Shown piece after piece: positions 44,841 to 56,329 of a stretch of 64,000 nt of DNA; position 1 is the stretch's first letter; each line of letters starts with the position of its first letter. This DNA comes from Eumeta japonica. Its lineage: Eukaryota; Arthropoda; Insecta; Lepidoptera; Psychidae. Location: contig BGZK01000749.1 of NCBI GenBank assembly GCA_005406025.1, positions 124,001-188,000 of the forward strand, in the 5' to 3' direction. The position numbers and the translations under genes were made by a program. The notes beneath the pieces were generated by a model that saw only the letters and a list, made by a program, of their open reading frames with translations, was not told the DNA's origin and did no database searches.

Positions 44841-45031
44841 TCCTGATTTTCCGAAAAAATAAGCAACCGATTTCTCATCAGTGCTTTGACTTTTTTTTAC
44901 TTTAGTAAACAAATCATCAAATGGAAGGACTCATTACGACGATTGGATTCTTCTTGCAGGTTCAAAGTAGCAGACCCAGCTCTCATAACCTGGGACTATG
45001 CCGGCCAATGATTGTCCTCCTTCATATTTTT

Positions 45032-45078
45032 GTATCGTGTTACAACACCACTTGTAGAATGGTGTTGTAACACGATAC
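45032..45078. repeat. perfect 19-bp hairpin
   Basis: 45032-45050 (GTATCGTGTTACAACACCA) is the exact reverse complement of 45060-45078 with a 9-base loop. No promoter or terminator context; possibly the joined ends of a deleted inverted-repeat transposon. Confidence 0.95.
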
Positions 45079-45429
45079 GTTTCTTATCAGCCATTTAATC
45101 ACCATCGAGTGCAAAGCCTTCGAACCTTAACATGCATATGTAAAAACTTGTGCACTTACTTCATTCATACTGAGTACGAATTTACTTATAAATATTTTTT
45201 TATCGATTTGAATGCTCGAGATGCAGTTTCAAGTTATATCATTTAAGATTTTATCATAATAGGTTTTATTACTTAAATTTTTGCTATAAAAATTATAATA
45301 GAAATATGGTTGTTATAAGTGTAAAATACCATCAATTTCAATTTGAGATCCCTTTCGTCGACCCAAAGATACCTACGACTAAGTTATGTACTCGAAAAAA
45401 TAAATTTTAATGTGTTGGGAGTAATCAAA

Positions 45430-47172
45430 ATCAATTTCTCGTATAAATGTTTGTGATATCCTTCAATACTCAGAAATATCAGGGAGAATATCAGGAGTAC
45501 ATTTTATGTGTAACTTTTGTTCGCCTTACGTGGTGTAGGTTTCCTGGTAAAGAAAATCATAAACACAAACTATCTAACGTCACAAGTATTTTCAGAAGGA
45601 TCACCTTACTACAACTGAAAATTCAGTATCTACATGATTCGGGCATATGCACCAGTACAGCCATTGCAAGAAGAAGAAACTTAGAATTTTACAGCATTTT
45701 AGAGAAAGCACATTATTTGTTAGCTGAGAAAGTTATAGTTATAGATGAATTAAATACAAAAAATTGGTGTTTTGAAGAAGAAGAAAACTTATTCATGGCA
45801 AGCTATAGTTACGGAGAACGCAATAAAAAGTACCAACAATTGATAAATTTTGCTATCAAACACAAAATGTCATTCATCAACATATTATTGAAGAAAAAAG
45901 GAAAAGAATATGCATCTGGATATCCTATAAGCAAAAGATTAAAAATAAAATCGATTGTTTAAAATAAGCCTAATAATATGGTGAGCAACATTGAAGTTTT
46001 AAACGAAGTCAATTTGTCGAACTGTAGATTACTAAAAGCAATATTATACTAACAAAGAGAAAGAAAGAAAAATTTCAAAATTATTATGTAATAAAGTATA
46101 CTAAAACAGTAAACGAAATTAAGAAATTTATTGATTGCTTGAAAAAAAATTGAAGACAATATAACTACCTCGCCTGAGAATGTCCAAACATATTATGATT
46201 TACTGGAAGGAAAATTAATATGTAGTATAAAAAGTAATGAAAAGATAATATACAAAATATGCGATCTCTACATAGATAGAGAAGTCAGGGAAAACGACTC
46301 ATTATCGCCAAAACGTTTTACAACCATGCTAGAAAATATATTTTAAAACCTAGAGACCTAGAATGTACATTTTATGATATTAATATAGATGTACGTCGGT
46401 TGAATCACTCAGGTTTGCAGATTATATAATCATATTTTAATAAAACAAACAAACAACTGTGAGATACAGATTAGAACAAGAAGTTCAAAAGTGGGTTTAA
46501 AAATGAACGGAAGCAAAACAAAAATAATGACTAACAGTCATAATATACTCATCGACATAAAAAAGACTTTATATTATATGAAAATAACTGTATGTGTTGG
46601 GAAAAACAAATATATTTTATAAAAACTAATAACATGGAGGAGGTAGCAAGAATAAAAATATCATGTGGAAAGAGCTTTATCATTAAAAGAAATTCTGAAA
46701 GGAAAACTCAGCATGAAGACAAAGAGAACTATAATGTATACCTGTCTTCTGGCTAGTTTCCCATGCGCGCACCCGACATGGGCCTATACAATCTAGGTGA
46801 AAAAGAGAATAAATACAACACAAAGAGAAATGGAGAGAAGCATTTGAAAAACAAACGAAAGACGGAAAATCAATAATGTCATAAAATGAATAAAAAAATA
46901 GATGCACTCAAGTAAGCTTTGAAGTTCGAGTGGAAATGGGCAGGACATATATTATGATATAGGGGCAATAAATGAACATTACCAAGCACGCGATGGTAAG
47001 ATCCAACATCCATCAAAAAGAAAAATTGGAAGACCAATCTAACGATGGGATGATCGCCTAATAGAAATGGAAAAAGACTGAATAGATAAAATTTAAGAAC
47101 AGAGACTTGTACAAGAAAACGGAGAAGCCTTTTACTCAAAAGTAGATCCATACCATTGGAAACGCAAATGAC
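45430..47172 (+). pseudogene. RTE-type LINE relic
   Basis: Endonuclease-domain remnant at 45447-45962, whose part YGERNKKYQQLINFAIKHKM matches the GERNxRGExLLxFAxxxxM block of RTE-like endonucleases. RT remnant near 46378-46520: INIDVRRLNHSGLQII, then KSGFKNERKQNKNND. C-terminal remnant near 46884-47170: NKKIDALK...LKFEWKWAGHILR and SIPLETQMTN. The block order (endonuclease, RT, WxWAGHxxR tail) is that of RTE/'craniofacial development protein 2-like' LINEs. The central RT is mostly deleted and many stops are present. The frames at 46683-46907 and 46879-47304 (-) are shadows. Confidence 0.75.
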
Positions 47173-50013
47173 TAATTTTACTAACAATAAACAACTAATG
47201 TAATAAATTACCGACGATATAAACATCATTTGAAAGGTAAAATAAGAGATATGAAATATATCATAATTATTATTACGATACATAAAAAAGCTTTCATATA
47301 TCATGATGGGAATGCAATTTCAAATGAAAATGCTTTCTAACATGATTTCTAATGATTAGTTATCATGTTTTTATGTTATTACCAAGTAATTGTATATTGA
47401 GTTATTTCCTTTAACATAACTCTGAAAGCGTCACTGAAAGAAATCGCCAAAAATAGTAAGCGTAATATTAAATATTATAGACTTAAAAAGAATTATCGGT
47501 ACTGTTTATGCTACATAGGTATTTAATAATAAGTATATATAACACATGAAAATAGCTATGGATTTTCCACGAATATGCTTTACTAAATGGTAAATGTACC
47601 ATATCTAAACATATCAAATTTTAATGCAAACATATCGTAATACAGAAAGTAAACGCATGAATTGTTCTTGTACTTATCAGGTTTTTTTTAATTAGATTTG
47701 TAGGGTATTTACCTATATATCTATAATTATTTCGAGAATATATTATAGTTGTAAGTTTGAATAAGTATCACAAGTTATGTTTGATGCAATTTTTTCGTAT
47801 CCGGGTGTCTTATAGAAAGTGCAGAAGAGTTTATAAGGAAACATTAATAGGGTGCCCTTTGAATAAAACAATTAAGGGAAGACAAACTGTTTGAAGTTAC
47901 ACTTATTGAGTTTTCATGACGCAATTCATGGTCTTAAAATGAAATATTCCAGCGATCACATAACCCACTAACTTGTACTACTTTCTTAGAGGATATAATA
48001 ATGTTAAGAATAGAATTATAGCCTCAATTCTAAATTAGGCCACCATTTATCTCCAACTAGGAACTAATTGACATAAATAAAGACATTTTTGCAAAAAGAG
48101 CAAATTTAATTAACACTAGGTCGTGTAGAACTTTCAAGAGAATCGTCCCACTTGATTTTGACAAGGAAAATATTAGAGACTGACACGTCATTTTCTCTCG
48201 TCACGTTATCATCACTAGTGACTAACTACCCTCTGATTTCAATTAAGCATTGATAATATTTTAAACTTTAAGAACGGGTCTTGACAGCCACTAATCATTT
48301 AACTATTGCTATTTCTTGTAATCTTCAATACAATAATCGCTATGTTTGACATATATTTTATTCTTTACTTTCGAAATTCAAGGTCACGCACTAATCGATT
48401 TAAAATTTAAACAATCCGATACATACACGTTCAGACAAAAAGAAACACCGCCTAAAAAAACGCTAATCAAAAATCAATTTGCAAAGAACGAAATTATACA
48501 TAAACATATGTTATATTTAAACAGTAATTCATGCACATACAGACCTTATCATCGAGAGCCAATGGTTAGGCTAAACTAATTAAATTCCACTGAAATAGTT
48601 GCACGGCTAATTCAACATTAACTCGCCAATTTTATTTAAAAAAATGTACAGTGGAACGTATAAAAAATTCATTTGTTTTTATGCCTTATTTTTTGTAGAA
48701 CCATACTCATTCTTAAAAACTTATCATCGAATCAATACGTCCGTGTCACGACTTTGTGCTACTCCTACAACAGTGTTCGGATTCATGTTATCATCGATTT
48801 CATGAAGGATAAGACAATTATTAGCTTCCTAGTTATTATATCACAAATTGCAAATATTGCTGGAACGGATTACTTTAATGTCATTAACAAATTGTAAATC
48901 ACGAATTTTGTATTGGATCGAATTAAAATCGGGCTATCCTTTTCCAAAACGGGATCCACGCTCAGCATTGGCACTATTATTATTATGGTGTTATTGAGGC
49001 TTCAAACACGTATTAGAAACTCGCGTGGGGATTGAACACGTGTTAGAAACTGGCTTGAAGATTATGGACTGATACCCTTCTCCTGGCTTTTCTTAGCTGC
49101 GGGACGCTATATGAGTCGTAGAAGTAAATGTGTGCATAACAACTCATTTAAGCGTTGTACAACTGAATGCTTAAAATAGTCTTGTTATCGAATAAAAAAA
49201 TCTCGATTCATGTTCAGCTCTGATATACGACAAGCTTTTAATTCTTTCATTTCAGTGATCAAAGCAAACATAAATAACTTGCCTAAAATCGACATGGGAA
49301 GACATTGAATCATTCGAAAATCGAAGTGTCACTTGAATTAATAAAGGGCGATGAATTCTTTTATACTTTCGTAGGTATAGTTAACGTCTCCGATATGTCT
49401 CTATAGGGTTGTTTACTGATATTGAGAATATTATATTTGTTGATGAATTATATAAGCCGACTATTAATGATGACCAAACGTATAATCAAAAGTAAAATCG
49501 TCTGATAGACCATTAACTATAAGCTATCAATAATTCTATGCTATCTCTCTCTTATAACAGGAAATTGAATATTATTCTATACAGTGCTAGTAAACAATGA
49601 CAATACTGATTACTAACGCCTTCTCTATCCAATTAGCAATTTTAAATATTCATTACTCAGGTGTTTTATACTTATCAAAAATCTCTTTCACTACACTCTT
49701 ACTCAAACAAAAAAGCTTCAAATACAATAATGTAAAAAAAAAAGTAAACTACCCCTAGAGTTGCGTAATACGTAGCACCTAACTGTGGAAGTCTGAAGTA
49801 TGTGACGATAAATATTTAAACATAGCTAACAAAGATGCTATGAACGGAGGCTAAACTTGAATTACCGACACCAATATGAGAGTAATATCCTAGGTGAATA
49901 AGCAACGCATTATTTTCAAGCAGAAAGGGATATTAAACAAGAACCAAGCTCATAGCACTCGATATTGACAACCTTGCCTGAAACGATTGATGTAGGCTAG
50001 TAAAGCAAAAACC
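47173..50013. other. 2.8 kb with no gene recognised
   Basis: AT-rich. Frames at 48346-48579 and 48673-48897 (+) have no motif. A small imperfect duplication of AACACGTNTTAGAAACT lies at 49003 and 49037. Confidence 0.45.
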
Positions 50014-50577
50014 TTTTTTAAAAACAAGCTAGTATTATTTGTTACCAAAATGAACTAAAAAGTTAAAAATAAATTAACTCTAATAAGAAATATTACACTT
50101 TAGAAGTTCATTGTAATCTTTGACGATAATTAAGCTTCTTCGTCAACGACAAAATAATTCCCTATCGTACATAATTAAATATTTTTAACACTAAAAGTTT
50201 GCACCTTAATTATTAAATATTCCCGTTTTTACCACAGTCAAAATTTTATAAATAAAAGCGTGGTACATTTTGATGGTATAATTAAGAACATTTAGCACCT
50301 TCATTTTCCTTTTGCTATCATAATGTAAGACGCTTTTATTTAAAAAATTGGGACTATGGTAAAAACGGGAAGATTTAATAATCAAGATGTAAAATTTTAG
50401 TGTTAAAAATATATAATTATGTATGATGTGGAATTATTTTGTCGTAGACTAAGAAGCTTAATTATCGTTAAAGGTTACAATGAATTTATAAAATGTTACA
50501 TTTCTTATTAGAGTTAATTTATTTTTAACTTTTTAGTTCATTTTATTAACAAATAATAAAAGCTTGTTTTTAAAAAA
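50014..50577. mobile_element. 564-bp foldback element (MITE-like)
   Basis: Two arms of about 265 bases each are reverse complements of one another with scattered mismatches; only about 30 bases near 50285-50315 fail to pair. Left end TTTTTTAAAAACAAGCTAGT mirrors right end AGCTTGTTTTTAAAAAA. Inner pairs include AAATATTCCCGTTTTTACCA with TGGTAAAAACGGGAAGATTT, and ATAAATAAAAGCG with CGCTTTTATTT. There is no coding capacity. Clear target duplications are not visible. Confidence 0.88.
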
Positions 50578-50629
50578 ATAATTTTTCTTTAATTTGATTT
50601 TTAACTTTTTAGTATTTTTAATTCGAGTT

Positions 50630-50875
50630 TTTTCTTCTCTCTTGTGTATGTATTCTATCGATATCTTATCTATTCGTGCGTTGTTCTAACGATTCGTTTT
50701 TTTCTTCTCTCTTGTGTATGTATTCTATCGATATCTTGCCTATTTGTGCGTTGTTCTAACGATTCGTTTTTTCTTCTCTCTTGTATATGTATTCTATCGA
50801 TATCTTATCTATTCGTGTGTTGTTCTAACGATTCGTTTTTCTTTCTCTGTTGTGTATGTATTCATGTTGTTCCCA
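50630..50875 (+). repeat. 69/70-bp tandem repeat, about 3.3 copies
   Basis: Units start with CTTGTGTATGTATTCTATCG at 50641, 50711, 50780 and (partial) 50849. Copies differ by a few bases. Because 69 is divisible by three, a 111-codon frame (50644-50979) reads through most of it; it is not considered a gene. Confidence 0.92.
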
Positions 50876-50879
50876 CAAG

Positions 50880-51164
50880 TGTAGGACAAAAACGGTCCAT
50901 CTCCCCAGAGGTCCATTGTAGATGGATAAGGGCATCAGTTCAACACGGTTCGCCCTGGTACCCTGAGGCGCAACGTTAGCAATATGAAATGTTTATACAC
51001 CCTCATACCATTCAGCCCTCGGCACGTGCTCACCTTGGCATTGGGTCATCCATCTAATCAATCAAACATAATCCACATTCATAACAAACGGAACGAACTT
51101 TTTTTCCCAAATTTGTTGGAGTTGCATATTCACACCAACCAAGATACTCAACGAGACGAATTAA
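50880..51164. other. probable LINE 3' region remnant
   Basis: GC-normal: TCAGTTCAACACGGTTCGCC and CTGGTACCCTGAGGCGCAAC resemble non-LTR 3' ends, but no RT motif is visible. The 90-codon frame at 50984-51256 runs into the following repeat. Confidence 0.3.
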
Positions 51165-51385
51165 ACAAGCCCAAACTCGATGGGGTTGCGCCGTTTAATT
51201 ATGAAGTTCTTATTGCCACCTTCCAGCTCCATCATCAGATCAGCTCTATGTCATAATAATATTACATTGTCATCTGATTTATACATGCATGCAAAATTTC
51301 AGCTCAATCGGAAACCGGAAGTGGATCAAATTTAACTTGCAAGATTCGATTACAGACCGGCAGACAGACAACGGAACAGGTGTAA
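51165..51385 (+). repeat. GGGGTTGC/CTCCATCATCAG repeat copy
   Basis: CCCAAACTCGATGGGGTTGC, CCTTCCAGCTCCATCATCAG and ATCAGCTCTATGTCATAATA; continues with GGAAACCGGAAGTGGATCAA and GACCGGCAGACAGACAACGG. Best-preserved copy in the window. Confidence 0.75.
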
Positions 51386-51389
51386 CTAA

Positions 51390-51485
51390 ATAAAAGGTTG
51401 TAAAAAGAGATATGCAAACACAGTCATGTGGACGTCTGTAGTCTCTATTTATCCTTTTGGCAACAAAAGGTGACCTTATAAATGA
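51390..51485 (+). mobile_element. short LINE 3'-end fragment
   Basis: Reads DMCKHRVMWTSVVSIYPFGN, matching the C-terminus of the fragments at 19961 and 59505. Confidence 0.45.
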
Positions 51486-52415
51486 ATAATAATGGATAAC
51501 GAATTCAATCTAATATTATCACGGATCCATCGTCAATCGTACATTAAGTTGAGCATCCTTGAATGTTTAATCGCCTCAAACCCTCTTGGACGAGCGTGAC
51601 GGAATTAAAGTCCAATTTACTTATTAATTAATCTAAATCTCAAGTAAGTGTAAACATCTGTAACTAAAATCACAGAATCAGACACCGAATTTCAGAAATC
51701 GTCCGATGGATCTTAAGGTATTTTATTTTTGAAATCGTGAAATTCTTCTAAAGAAGCCATTGTATGAAATACCTATGTCCACTAAATATTTTTCTATACC
51801 TTTCATTTGTCACCACTTACAATGACCATCTGAAAACATTCTATGTTTTCGAGCCATTACCTTAATTTCAATTTTTGTAAAACTTCAACTTTACTATCTA
51901 AAAATGATCACCCAATCACTAAGCACATGGATAGTTGAGCTTGAAAATAATATTTGATTCAATCATGCATCCACACTATCTCTTTACTATTCCATATTTT
52001 ACTTAATTGGCAACCAACACTAATAAATTTAAAACACTTATTTTCGTACAAAAAAACTCTTACGGTGATAAACACGTACTAAATTTATTCAGAGACAGAT
52101 TAACCTATCGAATTAAATCGCGACCGACATCATTTATCTCCAAATGTCACACATAAAATTGGACAACAGCCTTTGCGGTCGGGATTTTTTTAGATCTTGC
52201 ATTGCCAACACTCATCCCATTTCATGACTCCAATAGTCTTTATTATCTTTGAATACACCTATAGAGGATACGTTAACTACCAAAATAAGGTGACATAACC
52301 ACACATCCTTTTACTATATCGAGATATGCTTAGTACTAAAATTTTAATCGTATGCAGCGGGCGAGGCGTTCCGCGAACTACAATATCGCTTTTGAAATCG
52401 CGTCGGCTCATGAAC
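51486..52415. other. upstream region of gene 2
   Basis: AT-rich, no open frame. GC-richer DNA appears from 52350, close to the promoter. No specific control motif recognised. Confidence 0.45.
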
Positions 52416-52423
52416 TATAAATA
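52416..52423 (+). promoter_or_regulatory. TATA box of gene 2
   Basis: TATAAATA, 81 bases before the gene 2 start codon, the same spacing as in gene 1 (79). Transcription would start near 52446. Confidence 0.75.
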
Positions 52424-52496
52424 GTCGGAAGACGGGTAGACCGGCACATTGCGAACTTTGCCTTCGTACCCCACGCACCTATATACAAACCACAAT

Positions 52497-54943
52497 ATGA
52501 AAGCTGTCGTGAGTATAGTCATAAATATTTTTAATTTTTTTATATTCATAATGAGGAGTTCGCTCTGCGATCATCGGAAACCTTATCGTAAAAAGTTCGT
52601 TTTCGAGTATTTGTATAAGAGGGAAGTGGATAACAATTGGTAGTTTTTTTTTTAAATGCTTATTCTAAAAAATCTCATTCTAATGGAGTTCTCACGAATA
52701 CGATGCTGTAAATATGTTAGGCGAATAATTTGTCTTTCATGTTATTCGGAATAGAAAATTATGCGGTAAATCGACAATTTGGAATTTCAAATTTTTTTTC
52801 TTTATTTAAATCGTCGTTTCCCTTCGATAGGCCTGCGTCCTCCTCCTGTGCCTCTGCGGAGCCTTGGCCGCTTCCGAGAAGAGTGCCGATGACGAGAAGC
52901 GCGACAAGCGCAGTGGCTACCATGCCGGCTACACGGGATACTCCAACCTTGGCGCCTACCACGGAGGAAATCCTGGCTACACTGGCTACGGTGGACACTC
53001 GGGATACACTGGCTATGGTGGAAACTTGGGATACACTGGCTACGGTGGAAACTCGGGATACTCTGGCTACGGTGGAAACTTGGGATACACTGGCTACGGT
53101 GGAAACTTGGGATACTCTGGCTACGGTGGAAACTTGGGATACACTGGCTACGGTGGAAACTTGGGATACGCTGGCTACGGTGGAAAATTAGGATACACCG
53201 GCTATGGTGGGAACTTGGGATATGCTGGCTACGGTGGAAATTCAGGATACGCTGGCTACGGTGGGAATTTGGGATACGCCGGTTATGGTGGAAACTTGGG
53301 ATACGCCGGCTATGGTGGAAAACACAGCTACTCCAGTTATACGACGCCGTCTTATGCCACTAAGGTAATATTAATTGTTTACTGATTATAATCAGAATTT
53401 TTTCCTATATATATGACTCCTGAAGTGTACTGACTTTTTTTCATATATCAATATTTGAATTCAATTCATAACTTAATGGTAATAACAGTAATAACACTGT
53501 TTTTCGTGCTTATCATACATTAATATTGGATAATGCATTTTGATTATTATTAATTCAATTATTATGAAATGGAAATAACTATAATATAATTCAATATCAC
53601 ATACCAATCTTACTTATAATACAATAACTCACACAATATCTTCCTGTCTCCTCCATGAAGAGGACATATCGATGCCCTTATATATTCCTTAGGCTAACCC
53701 AAATTTTATGGAGAATTTAACCATTTCTTTGAAAATCTTAGTAACCCTTACTAAAATTCGAAATATCAAAATAGTAAAATCTATAATGCCCCCAGATTTA
53801 TATGATACAGACCCGACTTCACTGATTTTAGTTGTAATACTTTATTTAATCGGACTGCAAGACTTACTATTTTTCCAGAAATTACGCCTACAGTTAAAAT
53901 CATTTATATTTTACTAGCTTTCGTCCACGGCTAAGGCTGCGCGGACATCAAATGTTGCATTATTTATTTCGACCGATCACTCTCTTAATCACGGTCCCGA
54001 TCTTATCCCTGCGATTTCAGTTCAGGCTGTGCTTTTGATACCGATTCTGATCCCGATCTAGATTCTATTTCTTTTTAAAATATATAGCATTCACTCCCGA
54101 CTCCGGCCGCGTGGACATACAACGAATTTTTTCATCTTTTATTTTGATGGAAGCCTTTATCGGCCATGATCCCGATCTCGATCGCGTTCTCAATTCCATA
54201 CCAAAAAATCCATTTTTTATGCAACAAAAAAAAAACGCAAATATAATGTAGCAAATTTTTTTGTTATGAAACAATCTCACTTAGGCTCTTGACCCTAATC
54301 CCGGTCCTGCTTGCATTCCGATACCGAACCGATATGGAACTTGAATCTCTCTTGAACATTGTTACCAATAACCAATCGGCATACGTGAAGAATTCATTCT
54401 ACGATCACACAAGCAAAGCTACTAACGATTGTTAATATTTTTATAAATTATAGCTTATGTGCTATTCTGATGTATAATATATATTACTGTACGGTTTCAG
54501 ATAATTCTGTTCAGCCTTTAAAGCGTGATTAAGTAACAAACATCCAAGCAAACAAAATTTCATTTTTAAAATATTAATACAAATATATAGATTAACCCAT
54601 TATTTATAACCCATTATCTTACAAGAATAAAAGCATATAAATTATTGTTTGAATAACTGCCTTACGAATGAGCGGTAATTTAAAAAAAGTGGAAAAGATT
54701 AAAAAATAATTAATAACTGTAAATTCTTCAAAGGTAATAACGTATTTCAAGTATTATATTATTACCTATGAAATAAAGATATTTTTAATTTTGCATTATC
54801 AGGTGATTGCTGCACCGGCCGCGAGTTATTCAGCTTACCCTTATAGCGGTGGTTACCACGGCGGCCATTACAGCGCTTACCAAGGCGGCCATTACACCCC
54901 GTACCAAGGCGGCCACTACACGTCCCATTCCAACCACTGGTGA
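52497..54943 (+). CDS. secreted Gly/Tyr-rich cuticle-type protein (3 exons)
   Basis: Exons 52497-52508 (ATG AAA GCT GTC, donor GTGAGT), 52831-53364 (acceptor TTCGATAG, donor AAG|GTAATA) and 54803-54943 (acceptor TTATCAG), all joined in phase 0, encode 228 residues. Residues 1-17 (MKAVACVLLLCLCGALA) are a signal peptide; the acidic SEKSADDE is followed by KRDKR at 27-31. Thirteen nine-residue units of the form N[L/S]GY[T/S/A]GYGG span residues 51-167. The last exon adds a His/Tyr-rich tail with GGHY and YQGG repeats, ending SHSNHW. Such GY-rich proteins are known as glycine-rich cuticle or 'prisilkin-39-like' proteins; the Tyr and His suggest cross-linking during sclerotisation (inference). 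If intron 2 were retained, the frame would end after VILIVY at 53385, giving a 188-residue form without the His tail. AATAAA at 54971 and 54975. Confidence 0.88.
52969..53319 (+). repeat. 27-bp coding tandem repeat, 13 units
   Basis: Thirteen 27-base units (GGATACACTGGCTACGGTGG-like core) encode the GYxGYGG domain. The variable codon drifts from ACT (Thr) through TCT (Ser) to GCT/GCC (Ala) along the array, so neighbouring units resemble each other most. The long frame at 52730-53191 is the same repeat read in another register. Confidence 0.92.
53925..54350 (+). repeat. GATTCC-family repeat, copy 6, in gene 2 intron 2
   Basis: ACTAGCTTTCGTCCACGGCT ... GCGCGGACATC head, then GATACCGATTCTGATCCCG and CGATCTCGATCGCGTTCTC tracts. 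Contains an internal restart (CGACTCCGGCCGCGTGGAC at 54099), so it may be two overlapping copies. Sense orientation relative to gene 2. Confidence 0.65.
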
Positions 54944-54970
54944 ATATTGTCCATACCATCAAAATGACTG

Positions 54971-54980
54971 AATAAATAAA
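54971..54980 (+). terminator. poly(A) signal of gene 2
   Basis: Overlapping AATAAATAAA, 28 bases after the stop codon. Confidence 0.8.
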
Positions 54981-55439
54981 GAAATTTAAAAATTTAAAAG
55001 TCATTCTTATTTTATATTAATAATCCTTGCCTCCTTTTATGGTAATATGCATTTACCCTATGATAAGCAATTATTAAAAATATTTTTCGCCAACTCCGCA
55101 AAAGCTACTAGAGAAAAGTTGATGAATTTGAGATGTTAAAGGTTTGTAATCTGAAGTAACATGTACAATAATATTTATCCCGTTTTACTGTTATTTTATT
55201 GTCAATTTGTTCCATAACAGAATCGGAATCAAACGGAGGGCAAAGATATTTTATTTAGGTTACAAATTTTTATTACAATACTTAATAAAACTTTATAAAC
55301 CATTTAATACAGTTTGACCAAGATATTGTACCCCACCAGACCTAAGATCAACATGCGCAAATAATCACATGTACTTATAGAAAATATAATACTACAAACT
55401 TAGACACAATTAAATTCAGTTATGTACATTATAAATTAG
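54981..55439. other. AT-rich, nothing recognised
   Basis: 3' flank of gene 2. Confidence 0.45.
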
Positions 55440-55890
55440 TTCATTGAAGTTGAGTTGATTGATTTATTTGCAGTGATGACAAAACTACTAAAATTATTAA
55501 ATCAAGATTAGATTGAATTGTAATAGGAGGACATACGACATAGTGGAGCGTGTTGATCACAGTTGGTTTTACAAAGTGGTAGTCTGGAGGCTTTTCGATA
55601 TTGTAGACGGCTGTTCTAGCGAGGGACAGTGAACCTTGTTCATATGAGTATTTCCGGGAAATCAAACTTCAAAGAAACATAATGCCCGCTGACTTTCTGC
55701 GAACTTGCCATAACGCGATAAACGAAACGCTTACGATTGCAATTTGAGACAATTACTATCAGCGTAAGCTAAATTGATAAAGACAGAGGTTTTTAAACTT
55801 GTTCCAATCTAATGATGTTTTTCTGATAGCTAGGATTCCATACAGGACTGCAATATTCTAAGACGCTAAGTATCACATAACCTATTATTA
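55440..55890 (-). pseudogene. jockey/CR1-like LINE C-terminal relic
   Basis: On the minus strand near 55870-55800 it reads LSVLEYCSPVWNPSYQKNII then RLEQV, the conserved YCSPVWNP block after the RT domain of jockey/CR1-type elements. Further on, FTVPR, LQYRKASRLPLCKTNCDQHA and PLCRMSSYYNSI correspond to the C-terminal end (RxxxxxxxPxxRTNxxxxSPxxRMxxLYN). Stops and frameshifts are present. Confidence 0.7.
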
Positions 55891-56329
55891 CCTAGGCAAT
55901 AAATCAGGAAACAGGATGTTAATAATCAGTTTGCAACAAAATAATATATCATTTTAACCTTTAGTTATTTTGGATTATTTATTTCTTATTTTTTTTTTTT
56001 ATTTAATATCTCACTAAATGGCTAGTAAAGTTCTTTGCTACGTTGACCGTTTCATTATTTTAAATACATAGTTTTATATTTCCGTATTTTTTATAAACAG
56101 CCAACGATGAACTATTGAACTATTTGGATTTTGGTATCACACATACTCGAAGAGAGGTGGACCAGATAAACAGAAAAATGTGGCTTTTTTTTTCCAATAA
56201 TAACACATACGTGATACTTTTTACGAAATTACACTTATATAATTTTTATTACTTTCATTTTTTAAAAAGAAGTGAAGTAGAAAACGTCACAAAATGCAAT
56301 CTCAATATAGAGGATCCAGTGCTTGCGTC
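55891..56329. other. AT-rich, nothing recognised
   Basis: The 74-codon frame 56115-56339 (+) has no motif; the LINE RT fragment starts at its end. Confidence 0.4.

Noticed and set aside
46879..47304. 141-codon minus frame
   Set aside because: Antisense to the RTE-type LINE C-terminal block, which has recognisable motifs on the plus strand.
50644..50979. 111-codon repetitive membrane-protein-like frame
   Set aside because: Produced by a 69-base tandem repeat whose length is divisible by three; the first unit is 70 bases apart and there is no gene context.
52730..53191. 153-codon frame with DTLATVET repeats over gene 2
   Set aside because: Out-of-register reading of the 27-base array; it lacks a signal peptide and crosses the intron 1 acceptor.
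52969..53319. CRISPR-like array of regularly spaced repeats
   Set aside because: Units are head-to-tail without unique spacers and are coding; the organism is an animal.
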